Below are positions 1 through 6,892 of a DNA stretch of 7,118 nucleotides, piece after piece (within the stretch, counting starts at the first letter, position 1; each line of letters opens with the position of its first letter). The position numbers and the translations under genes are program-made. The notes beneath the pieces were generated by a model that worked only from the letters and a program-made list of their open reading frames with translations, made no database searches and had not been told where the DNA came from. This stretch comes from Alphaproteobacteria bacterium. GTDB taxonomy: Bacteria > Pseudomonadota > Alphaproteobacteria > Reyranellales > Reyranellaceae. Location: positions 1-7,118 of the forward strand of contig JABCYT010000166.1 of NCBI GenBank assembly GCA_013290035.1, in the 5' to 3' direction.

Positions 1-85
1 ATTCGTGGACGAACAGGATCGGCGTACCGCTGCCGGCTTCCTCGTAATAGAGCTTCACGCCATCGGGTGTGGTTGCATGTGGCAT
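1..85 (-). CDS. Alpha/beta-fold hydrolase, N-terminal fragment (runs off the window)
   Basis: Only the first 28 codons are present; the gene continues past base 1. The translation begins MPHATTPDGVKLYYEEAGSG and continues TPILFVHE. This is the standard opening of alpha/beta hydrolases: a short first strand with the DG-x-x-L-Y-Y-E motif, a GxG turn, then the hydrophobic strand ending in His that precedes the oxyanion-hole loop. The catalytic Ser, Asp and His lie outside the window, so the substrate class (esterase, epoxide hydrolase, haloperoxidase-like) cannot be given. The ATG at 85-83 is chosen because an AAGGTG Shine-Dalgarno-like sequence lies about 6 nt upstream (bases 95-90) and the product starts exactly where the family does. 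It is co-directional with, and downstream of, the aminotransferase, separated by 168 bp of repeat-rich DNA, so co-transcription is uncertain. Confidence 0.85.
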   Translation of the reverse strand, partial: MPHATTPDGVKLYYEEAGSGTPILFVHE

Positions 86-88
86 GGA

Positions 89-96
89 TCACCTTT
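89..96 (-). promoter_or_regulatory. Ribosome binding site of the alpha/beta hydrolase gene
   Basis: Read on the minus strand, AAAGGTGA precedes the ATG at 85, with the AAGG core 6 nt away. It supports this start. A GGGGAGG-containing hairpin arm of the intergenic repeat lies just upstream (104-126), so a second, structurally masked SD-like sequence sits 18 nt from the start. Confidence 0.6.
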
Positions 97-103
97 CTCT
101 TCA

Positions 104-126
104 CCTCCCCCGTCATACGGGGGAGG
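104..126. repeat. Intergenic hairpin repeat, copy 1 of an inverted pair
   Basis: A perfect 10-bp inverted repeat with a 3-base loop: CCTCCCCCGT (104-113), CAT, ACGGGGGAGG (117-126). Bases 104-130 reappear exactly, as reverse complement, at 216-242 (27 of 27 bases). It lies in the leader of the minus-strand hydrolase gene, 18 nt before its start codon. No U-run follows on either strand, so it is not a canonical intrinsic terminator. It resembles REP/BIME-type palindromic intergenic repeats, but the family cannot be assigned without a genome search. Confidence 0.85.
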
Positions 127-167
127 CAGGGAGGGGGAAAGCCTCACGGGCGAACTGTGGAAGGCAA

Positions 168-179
168 AGATCATGATCT
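168..179. promoter_or_regulatory. 12-bp perfect palindrome at the centre of the repeat pair
   Basis: AGATCATGATCT is a perfect palindrome centred at 173.5. The flanking 27-bp inverted repeats (104-130 and 216-242) are symmetric about 173, so the palindrome sits at the centre of the whole element. It could be an operator for the downstream hydrolase, the apex of a large stem-loop, or chance. The bases between palindrome and arms show little further symmetry. Confidence 0.35.
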
Positions 180-219
180 GGAATTGGCCGACAGCACGAT
201 TGCAGCCTTCCCCCTCCTG

Positions 220-242
220 CCTCCCCCGTATGACGGGGGAGG
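220..242. repeat. Intergenic hairpin repeat, copy 2 of an inverted pair
   Basis: CCTCCCCCGT (220-229), ATG, ACGGGGGAGG (233-242) is the inverted copy of the hairpin at 104-126. The match continues on the inner side: a G-rich arm at 128-140 is answered by a C-rich arm at 206-218 with a one-base indel, giving inverted arms of roughly 40 bp around a centre of about 66 bp. It begins 11 nt after the aminotransferase stop codon (256-254). It may stabilise or end the aminotransferase mRNA, but there is no U-tract. Confidence 0.85.
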
Positions 243-253
243 GGAAAGAGCGT

Positions 254-1432
254 TCAAGCGCCGAAGCGTTCCAGGCGCTCGAGCACGATGGGGATCTTGT
301 CGTCCGCCACGTTGGCGAAGGCGAGCCGCACGAAGCGCTCCTGGCCCGCGCCGAACATGTCGCCCGGGATGGTCAGCAGGTTCTCCTCGTCGGCCAGCCG
401 CTTGGACACGTCGGTCGAGTGCTGGCCGGCAAAGGGATGCTCGACGTAGGCGAAGTAGGCGCCGATGCTGACCAGCCGCCAGCGGTTGGAGCGCTGCAGG
501 CCCTCGCCCAAAAGGTCGGCGCGCACCTTCAGGCCCTCGGTGTTGCGGCGCGCCCAGGGCAGCAGATTCCTCAGACCATAGAGCGCCGCTTCCTGGCCGA
601 GGCGTGGCGGGCAGATCGACACGCAGTCCATCGCCTTCTCGATTTCCGCCACCAACCCGGCGCCCGCGGTAATGCCGCCGACGCGATAGCCGGTGAGCGC
701 GAAGACTTTGGAGAAGCTGTAGAGATGCACCAGCGTGCCGCGCCAAGCCGGGTCGCTGAACAGCTCGTGCGGCCGCGCGCCCCTGGGCAGGAAATCCTTG
801 TAGGTCTCGTCCAGCAGCAGGGCGATGCCATGCCGGCGGGCGAGTTCGAAGAAAGCCCGGATGGTCTCGGGCGGATAGACCGCGCCGGTCGGGTTGTTGG
901 GCGAGATCAGCACGATGGCGCGCGTCTTGGGGCCGATCAGGCGGGCGGCATCTGCTGCATCCGGGATGGCGCCCGACTCGGGCCGGAAATCCAGCGACAC
1001 CGGCTCGATGCCCTGCATGCGCATCCACATGTCGTGGTTGAAGTAGTGCGGACGCGGCAGGATCACCTCGTCGCCGGCCTTGGCCAGGCTCATCAGCGCC
1101 AGGCAGAAGGCCTGGTTGCAACCCGACGTGATGCCGACCTCGCCGGGCGTGATCGGCGCGCTGTAGAAATCCGTGAGATGGGCGGCGTAGGCCTCGCGCA
1201 ACGCCGGCAGGCCCAGGGTCGGCGTGTAGCCATGCATCGCCGGATCGAGCAGCAGCTCGCCCAGATGTCGACGCAATTCGATCGCCGGTGGATATCCCGG
1301 CACCGCTTGGCTGAGATCGATCAGTGGCCGCTCGATGGGGAAGGTGCGGCCCAGCACCCAGCGCCTGGTCTCGCCGATGGGCGAGGGCTCGACGGCGGTG
1401 AGCCAGGGATTTGCGCCAGGAATGTGCTGCAT
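254..1432 (-). CDS. PLP-dependent fold-type I aminotransferase (class I/II)
   Basis: A 392-residue cytosolic enzyme of the aspartate aminotransferase superfamily, normal length for the class. Visible landmarks are the PGYPP loop near 45-49, the GYTPTLGLPALREA substrate-side segment (68-81), the TSGCNQAF cofactor-phosphate loop (102-109), SPNNPTG (177-183), and DETYKDF (208-214, with D208 contacting the pyridine nitrogen and Y211). SFSKVFALTGYRVG follows at 239-252, with K242 the Schiff-base lysine, then RFVRLAFAN (366-374), whose R369 is the expected carboxylate-binding arginine. All key residues are intact, so it should transfer amino groups between an amino acid and a 2-oxo acid; the donor cannot be deduced. 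The ATG at 1432 lacks a clear Shine-Dalgarno (only GAG adjoins it), so it may be leaderless, or the true start may lie a few codons inside. The gene is divergent from the transporter operon and may be unrelated to it. Confidence 0.93.
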   Translation of the reverse strand: MQHIPGANPWLTAVEPSPIGETRRWVLGRTFPIERPLIDLSQAVPGYPPAIELRRHLGELLLDPAMHGYTPTLGLPALREAYAAHLTDFYSAPITPGEVGITSGCNQAFCLALMSLAKAGDEVILPRPHYFNHDMWMRMQGIEPVSLDFRPESGAIPDAADAARLIGPKTRAIVLISPNNPTGAVYPPETIRAFFELARRHGIALLLDETYKDFLPRGARPHELFSDPAWRGTLVHLYSFSKVFALTGYRVGGITAGAGLVAEIEKAMDCVSICPPRLGQEAALYGLRNLLPWARRNTEGLKVRADLLGEGLQRSNRWRLVSIGAYFAYVEHPFAGQHSTDVSKRLADEENLLTIPGDMFGAGQERFVRLAFANVADDKIPIVLERLERFGA

Positions 1433-1479
1433 CTCACGACGTGCCGCGGTCGGTGCTGCGGGCGCTGTTCGTCTGGATC

Positions 1480-1501
1480 GATTTCACACAGATTTCACGC
1501 A
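1480..1501. repeat. Tandem 11-bp direct repeat in the divergent intergenic region
   Basis: GATTTCACACA (1480-1490) is followed immediately by GATTTCACGCA (1491-1501), matching at 10 of 11 positions. The period of 11 bp is one helical turn, so both copies present the same DNA face. It lies about 48 bp upstream of the aminotransferase start and 174 bp upstream of the binding-protein start, a plausible place for a regulator or activator site. No regulator gene is in the window. Confidence 0.45.
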
Positions 1502-1593
1502 CGAACGCCCCTCCCGTTTCGGCGGCCGGAGCATCCGGGTCTCTCCCAAAGCTGTCAAATCGCCGCCGAAAGCCGCACTCATTCGAAAATGCA

Positions 1594-1622
1594 TTGCTTG
1601 ATTCGCAGCTTGTGCATAGCAT
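1594..1622 (+). promoter_or_regulatory. Candidate sigma70-type promoter for the transporter operon
   Basis: TTGCTT (1594-1599) and TAGCAT (1617-1622) are separated by 17 bp, which would start transcription near 1629, about 45 nt before the ATG at 1675. Matches to consensus are modest (3/6 and 4/6), and the neighbouring TTGATT at 1598-1603 is an alternative -35 without well-spaced partner. Local base composition is more A/T-rich than its surroundings. The call rests on position and weak motif matches only. Confidence 0.3.
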
Positions 1623-1631
1623 CCGCACCAA

Positions 1632-1647
1632 GACCCCCTTGAGGGTC
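1632..1647. promoter_or_regulatory. Dyad near the binding-protein gene: possible operator or leader hairpin
   Basis: GACCC (1632-1636) and GGGTC (1643-1647) form a 5-bp dyad, and a second overlapping palindrome CCCT-TG-AGGG spans 1636-1645. It lies between the candidate -10 element and the Shine-Dalgarno, where a repressor operator would block transcription. It could equally be a small leader hairpin next to the ribosome site. Either reading is inference. Confidence 0.3.
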
Positions 1648-1661
1648 ATCGAAGTGGGATC

Positions 1662-1667
1662 AGGAGG
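1662..1667 (+). promoter_or_regulatory. Consensus Shine-Dalgarno of the binding-protein gene
   Basis: AGGAGG is a perfect anti-16S complement, 7 nt before the ATG at 1675. It settles the start there rather than at upstream in-frame codons (the frame stays open back to 1411), and the protein then opens directly with a Tat signal. Confidence 0.9.
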
Positions 1668-1674
1668 AAATTGT

Positions 1675-3015
1675 ATGGTGTCCAAGAGAGTAAGTCGTCG
1701 GCGCTTTGTTGCCGGAACGGCGGCAGCGTCGACGGCATTCATTGCTGCGCCGTTCGTTCGCGGCGCCTACGCGGCGGGCAAACTGTCGGTGGGCTTCTGG
1801 GATCATTGGGTCCCCAATGCCAACGGCGCTACCGAGACGTTGATCAAGGAGTGGGCCGACAAGGAAAAGGTCGACGTTCAGATCGACTTCATCACCTCGC
1901 AAGGCAACAAGCTGCTGTTGACCACCGCCGCGGAAGCGCAGGCGAAGTCGGGCCACGATATCCTCGCGCAGAATACCTTCCTGCCGGCGCGCTACGCCGA
2001 GCTGCTCATGCCGGTCAACGATCTCATGGATCAGCTGATCAAGGACAACGGCGCCGTCAACGCCACGGTCGAATATCTCGGCAAGGTCGACGGCAAGTGG
2101 CTGGCCGTGCCGGCCACGGTCGGCAGTCAGATCAAGGGCCCGTGCTCGCGCATCGACTACCTGAAGGACCTGGCCGGGATCGACATCCAGGCGATGTATC
2201 CGGCCGGTGCGCCGCCCAAGGCCGACGGCTGGAACCTCGACACGTTCCTGAAGGCGGCCGAGGACTGCAACAAGGGCGGCCATCCGTTCGGCATCGGTCT
2301 CGGCACGACGTCGGACTCGGTCGACACGATCGGGGCGATCTTCCATGCCTACGGCGCCATCCTGGTCGACGCCAAGGGCGAGATCGTGGTCAAGAACGAC
2401 CAGGTTCGCCAAGCGCTCGAATACTACAAGCAACTGATCGCGGCCATGCCGCCCGATGTGCCGTCGTGGGACGATGCGTCCAACAACAAGTGGCTGGTGT
2501 CGGGCCAGGGCGCGCTGATCATGAATCCGCCCAGTGCATGGGCGGTGGCCAAGCGCGATGCGCCCAAGGTCGCCGAGCAGTGCTGGACGCACGGCTTCCC
2601 GGCCGGTCCCAAGGGCCGCTTCGCACCCTTCCTGCCGTTCTTCTGGGCCACCTGGAACTTCAGCAAGAACCAGTCGGCGGCCAAGAGCCTGCTGATGTAT
2701 CTCTCCCAGGCGTCGTCGGCCGAGAAGATGGTGGCGGCCAGCGGCGGCTACGACCTGCCGTCGTTCGAGAAGCTTACGACCTTCAAGACGTGGGCCGAGG
2801 AGGGGCCGCCCAAGGGCACGCTCTATCACTACCCCAATCCCTACAATCACCAGACGCTCTCGGTCGCCGCGGCGCCTGCGCCGCACAAGATCGCCGAGCA
2901 GATCTACAATCAGGGCATCCAGACCCAGATGGCCGTCCGCTACTTCAAGGGCGAGGCCATGGACAAGACGCTCGACTGGGCGGCGGGAGAGATCGAAGGC
3001 TTCATGCGCAACTAG
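1675..3015 (+). CDS. ABC transporter extracellular substrate-binding protein (family 1, Tat-exported)
   Basis: A 446-residue periplasmic receptor that captures the solute for the permeases encoded next. The N-terminus carries a twin-arginine signal: SRRRFVAG at 7-14, a hydrophobic stretch (about 12-27), and a likely signal-peptidase site after AYA (31-33). The mature protein begins AGKLSVGFWDHW and has the two-lobed layout of family 1 binding proteins (SBP_bac_1/SBP_bac_8). First-lobe features include the GHDILAQNTF segment (93-102) and the KWLAVPATVG strand (141-150). Hinge and second-lobe features include the GWNLDTFLKAAEDC helix (185-198), SGQGALIMNPPSAW (276-289) and aromatic-rich LPFFWATWNFS (320-330), which may line the ligand cleft. 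Length is typical for carbohydrate-type receptors. Tat export suggests it folds before export. It is the first operon gene, has the strongest ribosome site, and is followed by a stem-loop that may raise its abundance over the permeases. The ligand is unknown: sugar, polyol or sugar acid are the likely classes. Confidence 0.93.
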   Translation: MVSKRVSRRRFVAGTAAASTAFIAAPFVRGAYAAGKLSVGFWDHWVPNANGATETLIKEWADKEKVDVQIDFITSQGNKLLLTTAAEAQAKSGHDILAQNTFLPARYAELLMPVNDLMDQLIKDNGAVNATVEYLGKVDGKWLAVPATVGSQIKGPCSRIDYLKDLAGIDIQAMYPAGAPPKADGWNLDTFLKAAEDCNKGGHPFGIGLGTTSDSVDTIGAIFHAYGAILVDAKGEIVVKNDQVRQALEYYKQLIAAMPPDVPSWDDASNNKWLVSGQGALIMNPPSAWAVAKRDAPKVAEQCWTHGFPAGPKGRFAPFLPFFWATWNFSKNQSAAKSLLMYLSQASSAEKMVAASGGYDLPSFEKLTTFKTWAEEGPPKGTLYHYPNPYNHQTLSVAAAPAPHKIAEQIYNQGIQTQMAVRYFKGEAMDKTLDWAAGEIEGFMRN

Positions 3016-3027
3016 GCAGGCCGAGGA

Positions 3028-3057
3028 TGGCGGGGCGCCGCTTCAGGCGCTCCGCCA
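3028..3057 (+). promoter_or_regulatory. Stem-loop between binding-protein and permease genes
   Basis: TGGCGGGGCGCC (3028-3039) pairs with GGCGCTCCGCCA (3046-3057), a 12-bp stem with one G-U wobble and loop GCTTCA. It starts 12 nt after the binding-protein stop and ends 34 nt before the permease start. No U-run follows, so full termination is unlikely. Hairpins in this position in binding-protein operons such as malE-malF often protect the upstream mRNA from 3' decay or attenuate transcription, giving excess receptor over membrane subunits. That role is inferred here from position. Confidence 0.7.
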
Positions 3058-3091
3058 GGCATCTCAAGAACCTGCAACGTCGGAGCTAGCC

Positions 3092-4021
3092 ATGGCAGAT
3101 ATCGCCGCCAGAGGAGCAGTCACCATCTCGGCAGACGGCCGCAGCAGCCTGCACAAGCTGATGCAGCGCAAGTCGACCATCGCCTTCCTGATGACGCTGC
3201 CGCTGATCCTCCTGATCCTCGTGCTCGTGGCCTATCCGGCGGGCTATGCCGTCTACCTGGCGATGCTCAACAAGGGCATGAACAAATTCGTCGGCCTGGG
3301 CAATTTCACCTTCCTGTTCGGCCGCGACACCTTCTGGATGGTGGTCTACCAGTCCTGCCTGTTCGCCATCACGGCGGTCATCTTCAAGGCGATCATCGGC
3401 TTCGTGGTCGCCCATTTCGTGCACAACATCCCGACCAAGGGCCAGCGCAAGTGGCGCGGCATGCTGCTCGTGCCCTGGGTCATTCCGCCGGCCATGAGCA
3501 CGCTCGCCTGGCTGTGGCTGTTCGACCCGTCCTACTCGGCCTTCAACTGGATCCTCGAGCATGTCGGCCTGGACCGCATCGCCTGGCTCGGCGAGACCGG
3601 CTGGGCGCGCTTCTCGGTCATCCTGGTGAATGTCTGGTTCGGCGCGCCGTTCTTCATGATCATGTACCTGGCGTCGTTGAAGTCGGTGCCCGAGCAGCTC
3701 TACGAGGCGGCGGCGATCGACGGCGCGACCTGGTGGCAGCGCATCTGGTACGTCAGCCTGCCGATGATGCGCAACATCATCTCGATCACCGTGCTGTTCT
3801 CGCTGATCGTCACCTTCGCCAATTTCGACATCGTGCGCGTGCTGACCAAGGGCGATCCGCTCAACACCACGCACGTCTTCGCCACCTGGGCGTTCCGCGT
3901 CGGCATCGAAAGCGGCGACATTCCGCTCGGCGCCACCGTCTCGCTGTTCATGGTGCCGATCCTGGCGGTGGCCGCAGTCTTCATCCTGCGCGACATCACC
4001 AAGCGGGGGAGTGAAGTCTGA
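3092..4021 (+). CDS. ABC transporter permease, MalF/UgpA-like (CUT1)
   Basis: A 309-residue inner-membrane subunit forming half of the translocation pore. After a cytoplasmic N-terminus of about 28 residues come six predicted membrane segments, at about 30-50, 82-110, 121-144, 172-196, 226-248 and 279-299. The family EAA loop, which docks onto the ATPase, is EAAAIDGATWWQRIWYVSLP (205-224) with the conserved glycine at 211. The segment LLVPWVIPPAMSTLAWLWLFDP (125-146) is the typical third helix of sugar permeases. The ATG at 3092 has a GGAG ribosome site (3082-3085) 6 nt upstream. The stop TGA overlaps the next start as TGATG, indicating translational coupling of the permease pair. It is shorter than E. 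coli MalF, which has an extra periplasmic domain, and matches the UgpA-size class. Confidence 0.95.
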   Translation: MADIAARGAVTISADGRSSLHKLMQRKSTIAFLMTLPLILLILVLVAYPAGYAVYLAMLNKGMNKFVGLGNFTFLFGRDTFWMVVYQSCLFAITAVIFKAIIGFVVAHFVHNIPTKGQRKWRGMLLVPWVIPPAMSTLAWLWLFDPSYSAFNWILEHVGLDRIAWLGETGWARFSVILVNVWFGAPFFMIMYLASLKSVPEQLYEAAAIDGATWWQRIWYVSLPMMRNIISITVLFSLIVTFANFDIVRVLTKGDPLNTTHVFATWAFRVGIESGDIPLGATVSLFMVPILAVAAVFILRDITKRGSEV

Positions 4022-4938
4022 TGGCCGACGCCGCGATTGCCACAACCACCGCCGCCACGCCGGCCCACGGCAGATACGGCAGCATGAGCCGCGACCGGCG
4101 GTGGGCGCTGCGCTGGTCCTATTTCTTCCTGGTGCTGTTCGCCTGCTTCTTCCTGATGCCGCCGCTCTACATGTTCATCACCTCGCTGAAGTCCAGCGCC
4201 GAGATCTCGGCAGCGACCAATCCGTGGTGGGTCTACTCGCCGACGCTTTCGAACTACATCGAGCTCCTGTCGCAGAACCAATACCTCACCTTCTTCCGCA
4301 ACTCGGCGATCGTGTCGGTGTTCGTCGTCATCATCACCATGGTGATCAGCGTCATCGCCGCCTTCGCGCTCGCCCGCATGAAGTTCTGGGGCTCGGCCGC
4401 GCTGGCGACCGGCGTGTTCCTGACCTACCTGATCCCCGACACGCTGCTGTTCATCCCGCTGTTCAAGATGTTCGCGTGGGTCAACGACACCTTCGGCATC
4501 CAGCTGATGAATCACTGGTGGACGCTGATGATCCTGTACCCGACGCTCACGGTGCCGTTCGCCACCTGGATCATGATCGGCTACTTCGCCTCGATCCCCA
4601 AGGAGCTCGACGAGGCGGCGCTGATCGACGGCGCGACCTGGATGCAGACGCTGACCAAGATCTTCATCCCGGTGGCGTTGCCCGGCATCATCGCGGCGAC
4701 CATCTTCACCTTCACGGTGGCGTGGGCGCAGTTCCTCTATCCGCTGGCCTTCACCACCTCGACGAGCGAGCTGGTGCTGCCGGTCGGCATCGTCACCACG
4801 CTGATCAAGGGTGACGTGTTCAACTGGGGCCAGATCATGACCGGCGCGCTGCTCGGCGCCGCGCCACCCCTCATCATCTACGCCTTCCTCATGGACTATT
4901 ACATCGCGGGTCTGACGGCCGGTGCGACCAAAGGATAA
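4021..4938 (+). CDS. ABC transporter permease, MalG/UgpE-like (CUT1)
   Basis: A 305-residue inner-membrane protein, partner of the preceding permease. An Ala/Thr-rich cytoplasmic N-terminus (about 1-30) precedes six predicted membrane segments, at about 33-52, 95-118, 124-150, 166-189, 219-242 and 268-293. The EAA loop is EAALIDGATWMQTLTKIFIP (198-217) with the conserved glycine at 204. NYIELLSQNQYLTFFRNS (78-95) and LARMKFWG (117-124) are characteristic of MalG-type subunits. The start overlaps the previous stop by one base (TGATG, 4019-4023). The G-rich run GGGGGAG ending at 4011 serves as ribosome site inside the upstream gene. With the upstream permease it forms the heterodimeric channel, and the ATPase gene follows after 6 nt. 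Confidence 0.95.
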   Translation: MADAAIATTTAATPAHGRYGSMSRDRRWALRWSYFFLVLFACFFLMPPLYMFITSLKSSAEISAATNPWWVYSPTLSNYIELLSQNQYLTFFRNSAIVSVFVVIITMVISVIAAFALARMKFWGSAALATGVFLTYLIPDTLLFIPLFKMFAWVNDTFGIQLMNHWWTLMILYPTLTVPFATWIMIGYFASIPKELDEAALIDGATWMQTLTKIFIPVALPGIIAATIFTFTVAWAQFLYPLAFTTSTSELVLPVGIVTTLIKGDVFNWGQIMTGALLGAAPPLIIYAFLMDYYIAGLTAGATKG

Positions 4939-4944
4939 CGGACA

Positions 4945-6045
<1,101 letters not shown>

Positions 6046-6050
6046 TTGAC

Positions 6051-6072
6051 CGGCGGGCCAGGCGGCCCGCTG
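6051..6072 (+). promoter_or_regulatory. Stem-loop between ATPase and SDR genes
   Basis: GCGGGCC (6053-6059), AGGC, GGCCCGC (6064-6070) is a perfect 7-bp stem, extendable to 9 bp by one G-U and one C-G pair (6051-6072). It begins 5 nt after the ATPase stop and ends 27 nt before the SDR start. There is no U-run, so it may act as an mRNA processing or stability element or a weak attenuator between transport and catabolic genes. Confidence 0.6.
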
Positions 6073-6087
6073 TCAGGTTCAGATATC

Positions 6088-6093
6088 AAGGAG
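6088..6093 (+). promoter_or_regulatory. Shine-Dalgarno that fixes the SDR start
   Basis: AAGGAG lies 6 nt before the ATG at 6100. It favours this start over the in-frame TTG at 6046, which would put the ribosome site and the intergenic stem-loop inside the coding region and add 18 residues ahead of the Rossmann fold. Confidence 0.88.
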
Positions 6094-6099
6094 ACATCG

Positions 6100-6885
6100 A
6101 TGGCTTCGTTGACGGGCAAGGTCGCCTGGGTGACCGGTGCTGGCTCGGGTATTGGTCAGGCGGCGGCGATCGCGCTCGCCAAGGAAGGCGCCACGGTGGT
6201 GTTGACCGGGCGGCGCAAGGAACCGCTCGAGGAGACCGCGGCCGCGATCAAGCAGGCGGGCGGCAAGGCCGTGGTCAAGACCGGCGACCTGATGAAGGCC
6301 GCGGCGGTGACCCGCATCGCCGCCGATATCGACAAGAAGTTCGGCCGCTGCGACATCCTGGTCAACAATGCCGGTCTCAACATCGTCGAACGCAAGTGGA
6401 GCCAGCTCACGCCGGCAGGCGCCGAGATGGTGATCGACGGCAACCTCTCCAGCGCGTTCTACTGCTCGACGGCGGTGCTGCCCATGATGCGCCGCCACAA
6501 GGGCGGCGTGCTGATCCACACCTCGTCGATGGCCGGGCGCCAGGCCAGCATCCTGAGCGGCGCGGCCTATTCGGCGGCCAAGCACGGCGTGGTGGCGATG
6601 AGCCACACCATCAACATGGAGGAATGCGTCAACGGCATCCGCTCCTGCGTGGTCTGCCCGGGCGAGGTGGCGACACCCATCCTCGACAAGCGGCCGATCC
6701 CCATCACTCCGGAAGAGCGCGCCCGCATGGCCCAGTCGGAGGATGTCGGCGACCTCATCCGCTATGTCGCTTGCCTGCCGCCGCACATCGTGATCAACGA
6801 GGTCATGATCAACCCGACCTGGAATCGGGGCTACGTCGCAAACCTCCAGCGCATGGCCGAGCAGCAAAAGAAGGCGAAGAAGTAG
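6100..6885 (+). CDS. SDR-family NAD(P)-dependent oxidoreductase, YdfG-like
   Basis: A 261-residue classical short-chain dehydrogenase/reductase, oxidising a hydroxyl or reducing a carbonyl. Landmarks are the cofactor loop TGAGSGIG (12-19), TGRR (36-39) after strand 2, NNAG (89-92), catalytic N115 and S143 (TSSMAG), Y157 and K161 (YSAAK), and CPGEVATP (186-193). The two arginines at 38-39 and the absence of an acidic residue ending strand 2 point to NADP(H). The C-terminus, LPPHIVINEVMINPTWNRGY (226-245), resembles that of E. coli YdfG and relatives, which act on serine, allo-threonine and 3-hydroxyacids. That makes a hydroxyacid or sugar-derived alcohol a reasonable guess. The Lys-rich tail (QQKKAKK) is unremarkable. 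The gene follows the transporter genes by 54 nt on the same strand, so the substrate is probably the imported compound or a derivative. Substrate specificity itself is not determinable from sequence. Confidence 0.93.
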   Translation: MASLTGKVAWVTGAGSGIGQAAAIALAKEGATVVLTGRRKEPLEETAAAIKQAGGKAVVKTGDLMKAAAVTRIAADIDKKFGRCDILVNNAGLNIVERKWSQLTPAGAEMVIDGNLSSAFYCSTAVLPMMRRHKGGVLIHTSSMAGRQASILSGAAYSAAKHGVVAMSHTINMEECVNGIRSCVVCPGEVATPILDKRPIPITPEERARMAQSEDVGDLIRYVACLPPHIVINEVMINPTWNRGYVANLQRMAEQQKKAKK

Positions 6886-6892
6886 CATCGTT

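Noticed and set aside
104..242. CRISPR array suggested by repeated short palindromes
   Set aside because: There are only two copies in inverted, not direct, orientation, with no regular spacers and no cas genes.
5..1642. A 545-codon open frame on the plus strand opposite the aminotransferase
   Set aside because: It covers the aminotransferase in antisense, crosses the repeats and the divergent intergenic region, and shows no protein family features.
1411..1674. An N-terminal extension of the binding protein back to an ATG at 1411
   Set aside because: It would overlap the divergent aminotransferase start and place the Tat signal 88 residues inside the protein. The AGGAGG at 1662 fixes the start at 1675.
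1660..2886. A 408-codon minus-strand open frame opposite the binding-protein gene
   Set aside because: It is an antisense shadow with an Arg/Gly/Val-rich composition and no motif; the plus-strand frame carries a Tat signal and a consensus ribosome site.
6046..6099. An 18-residue N-terminal extension of the SDR from the TTG at 6046
   Set aside because: It is Gly/Pro-rich, contains the stem-loop and the ribosome site, and has no counterpart in the SDR fold.
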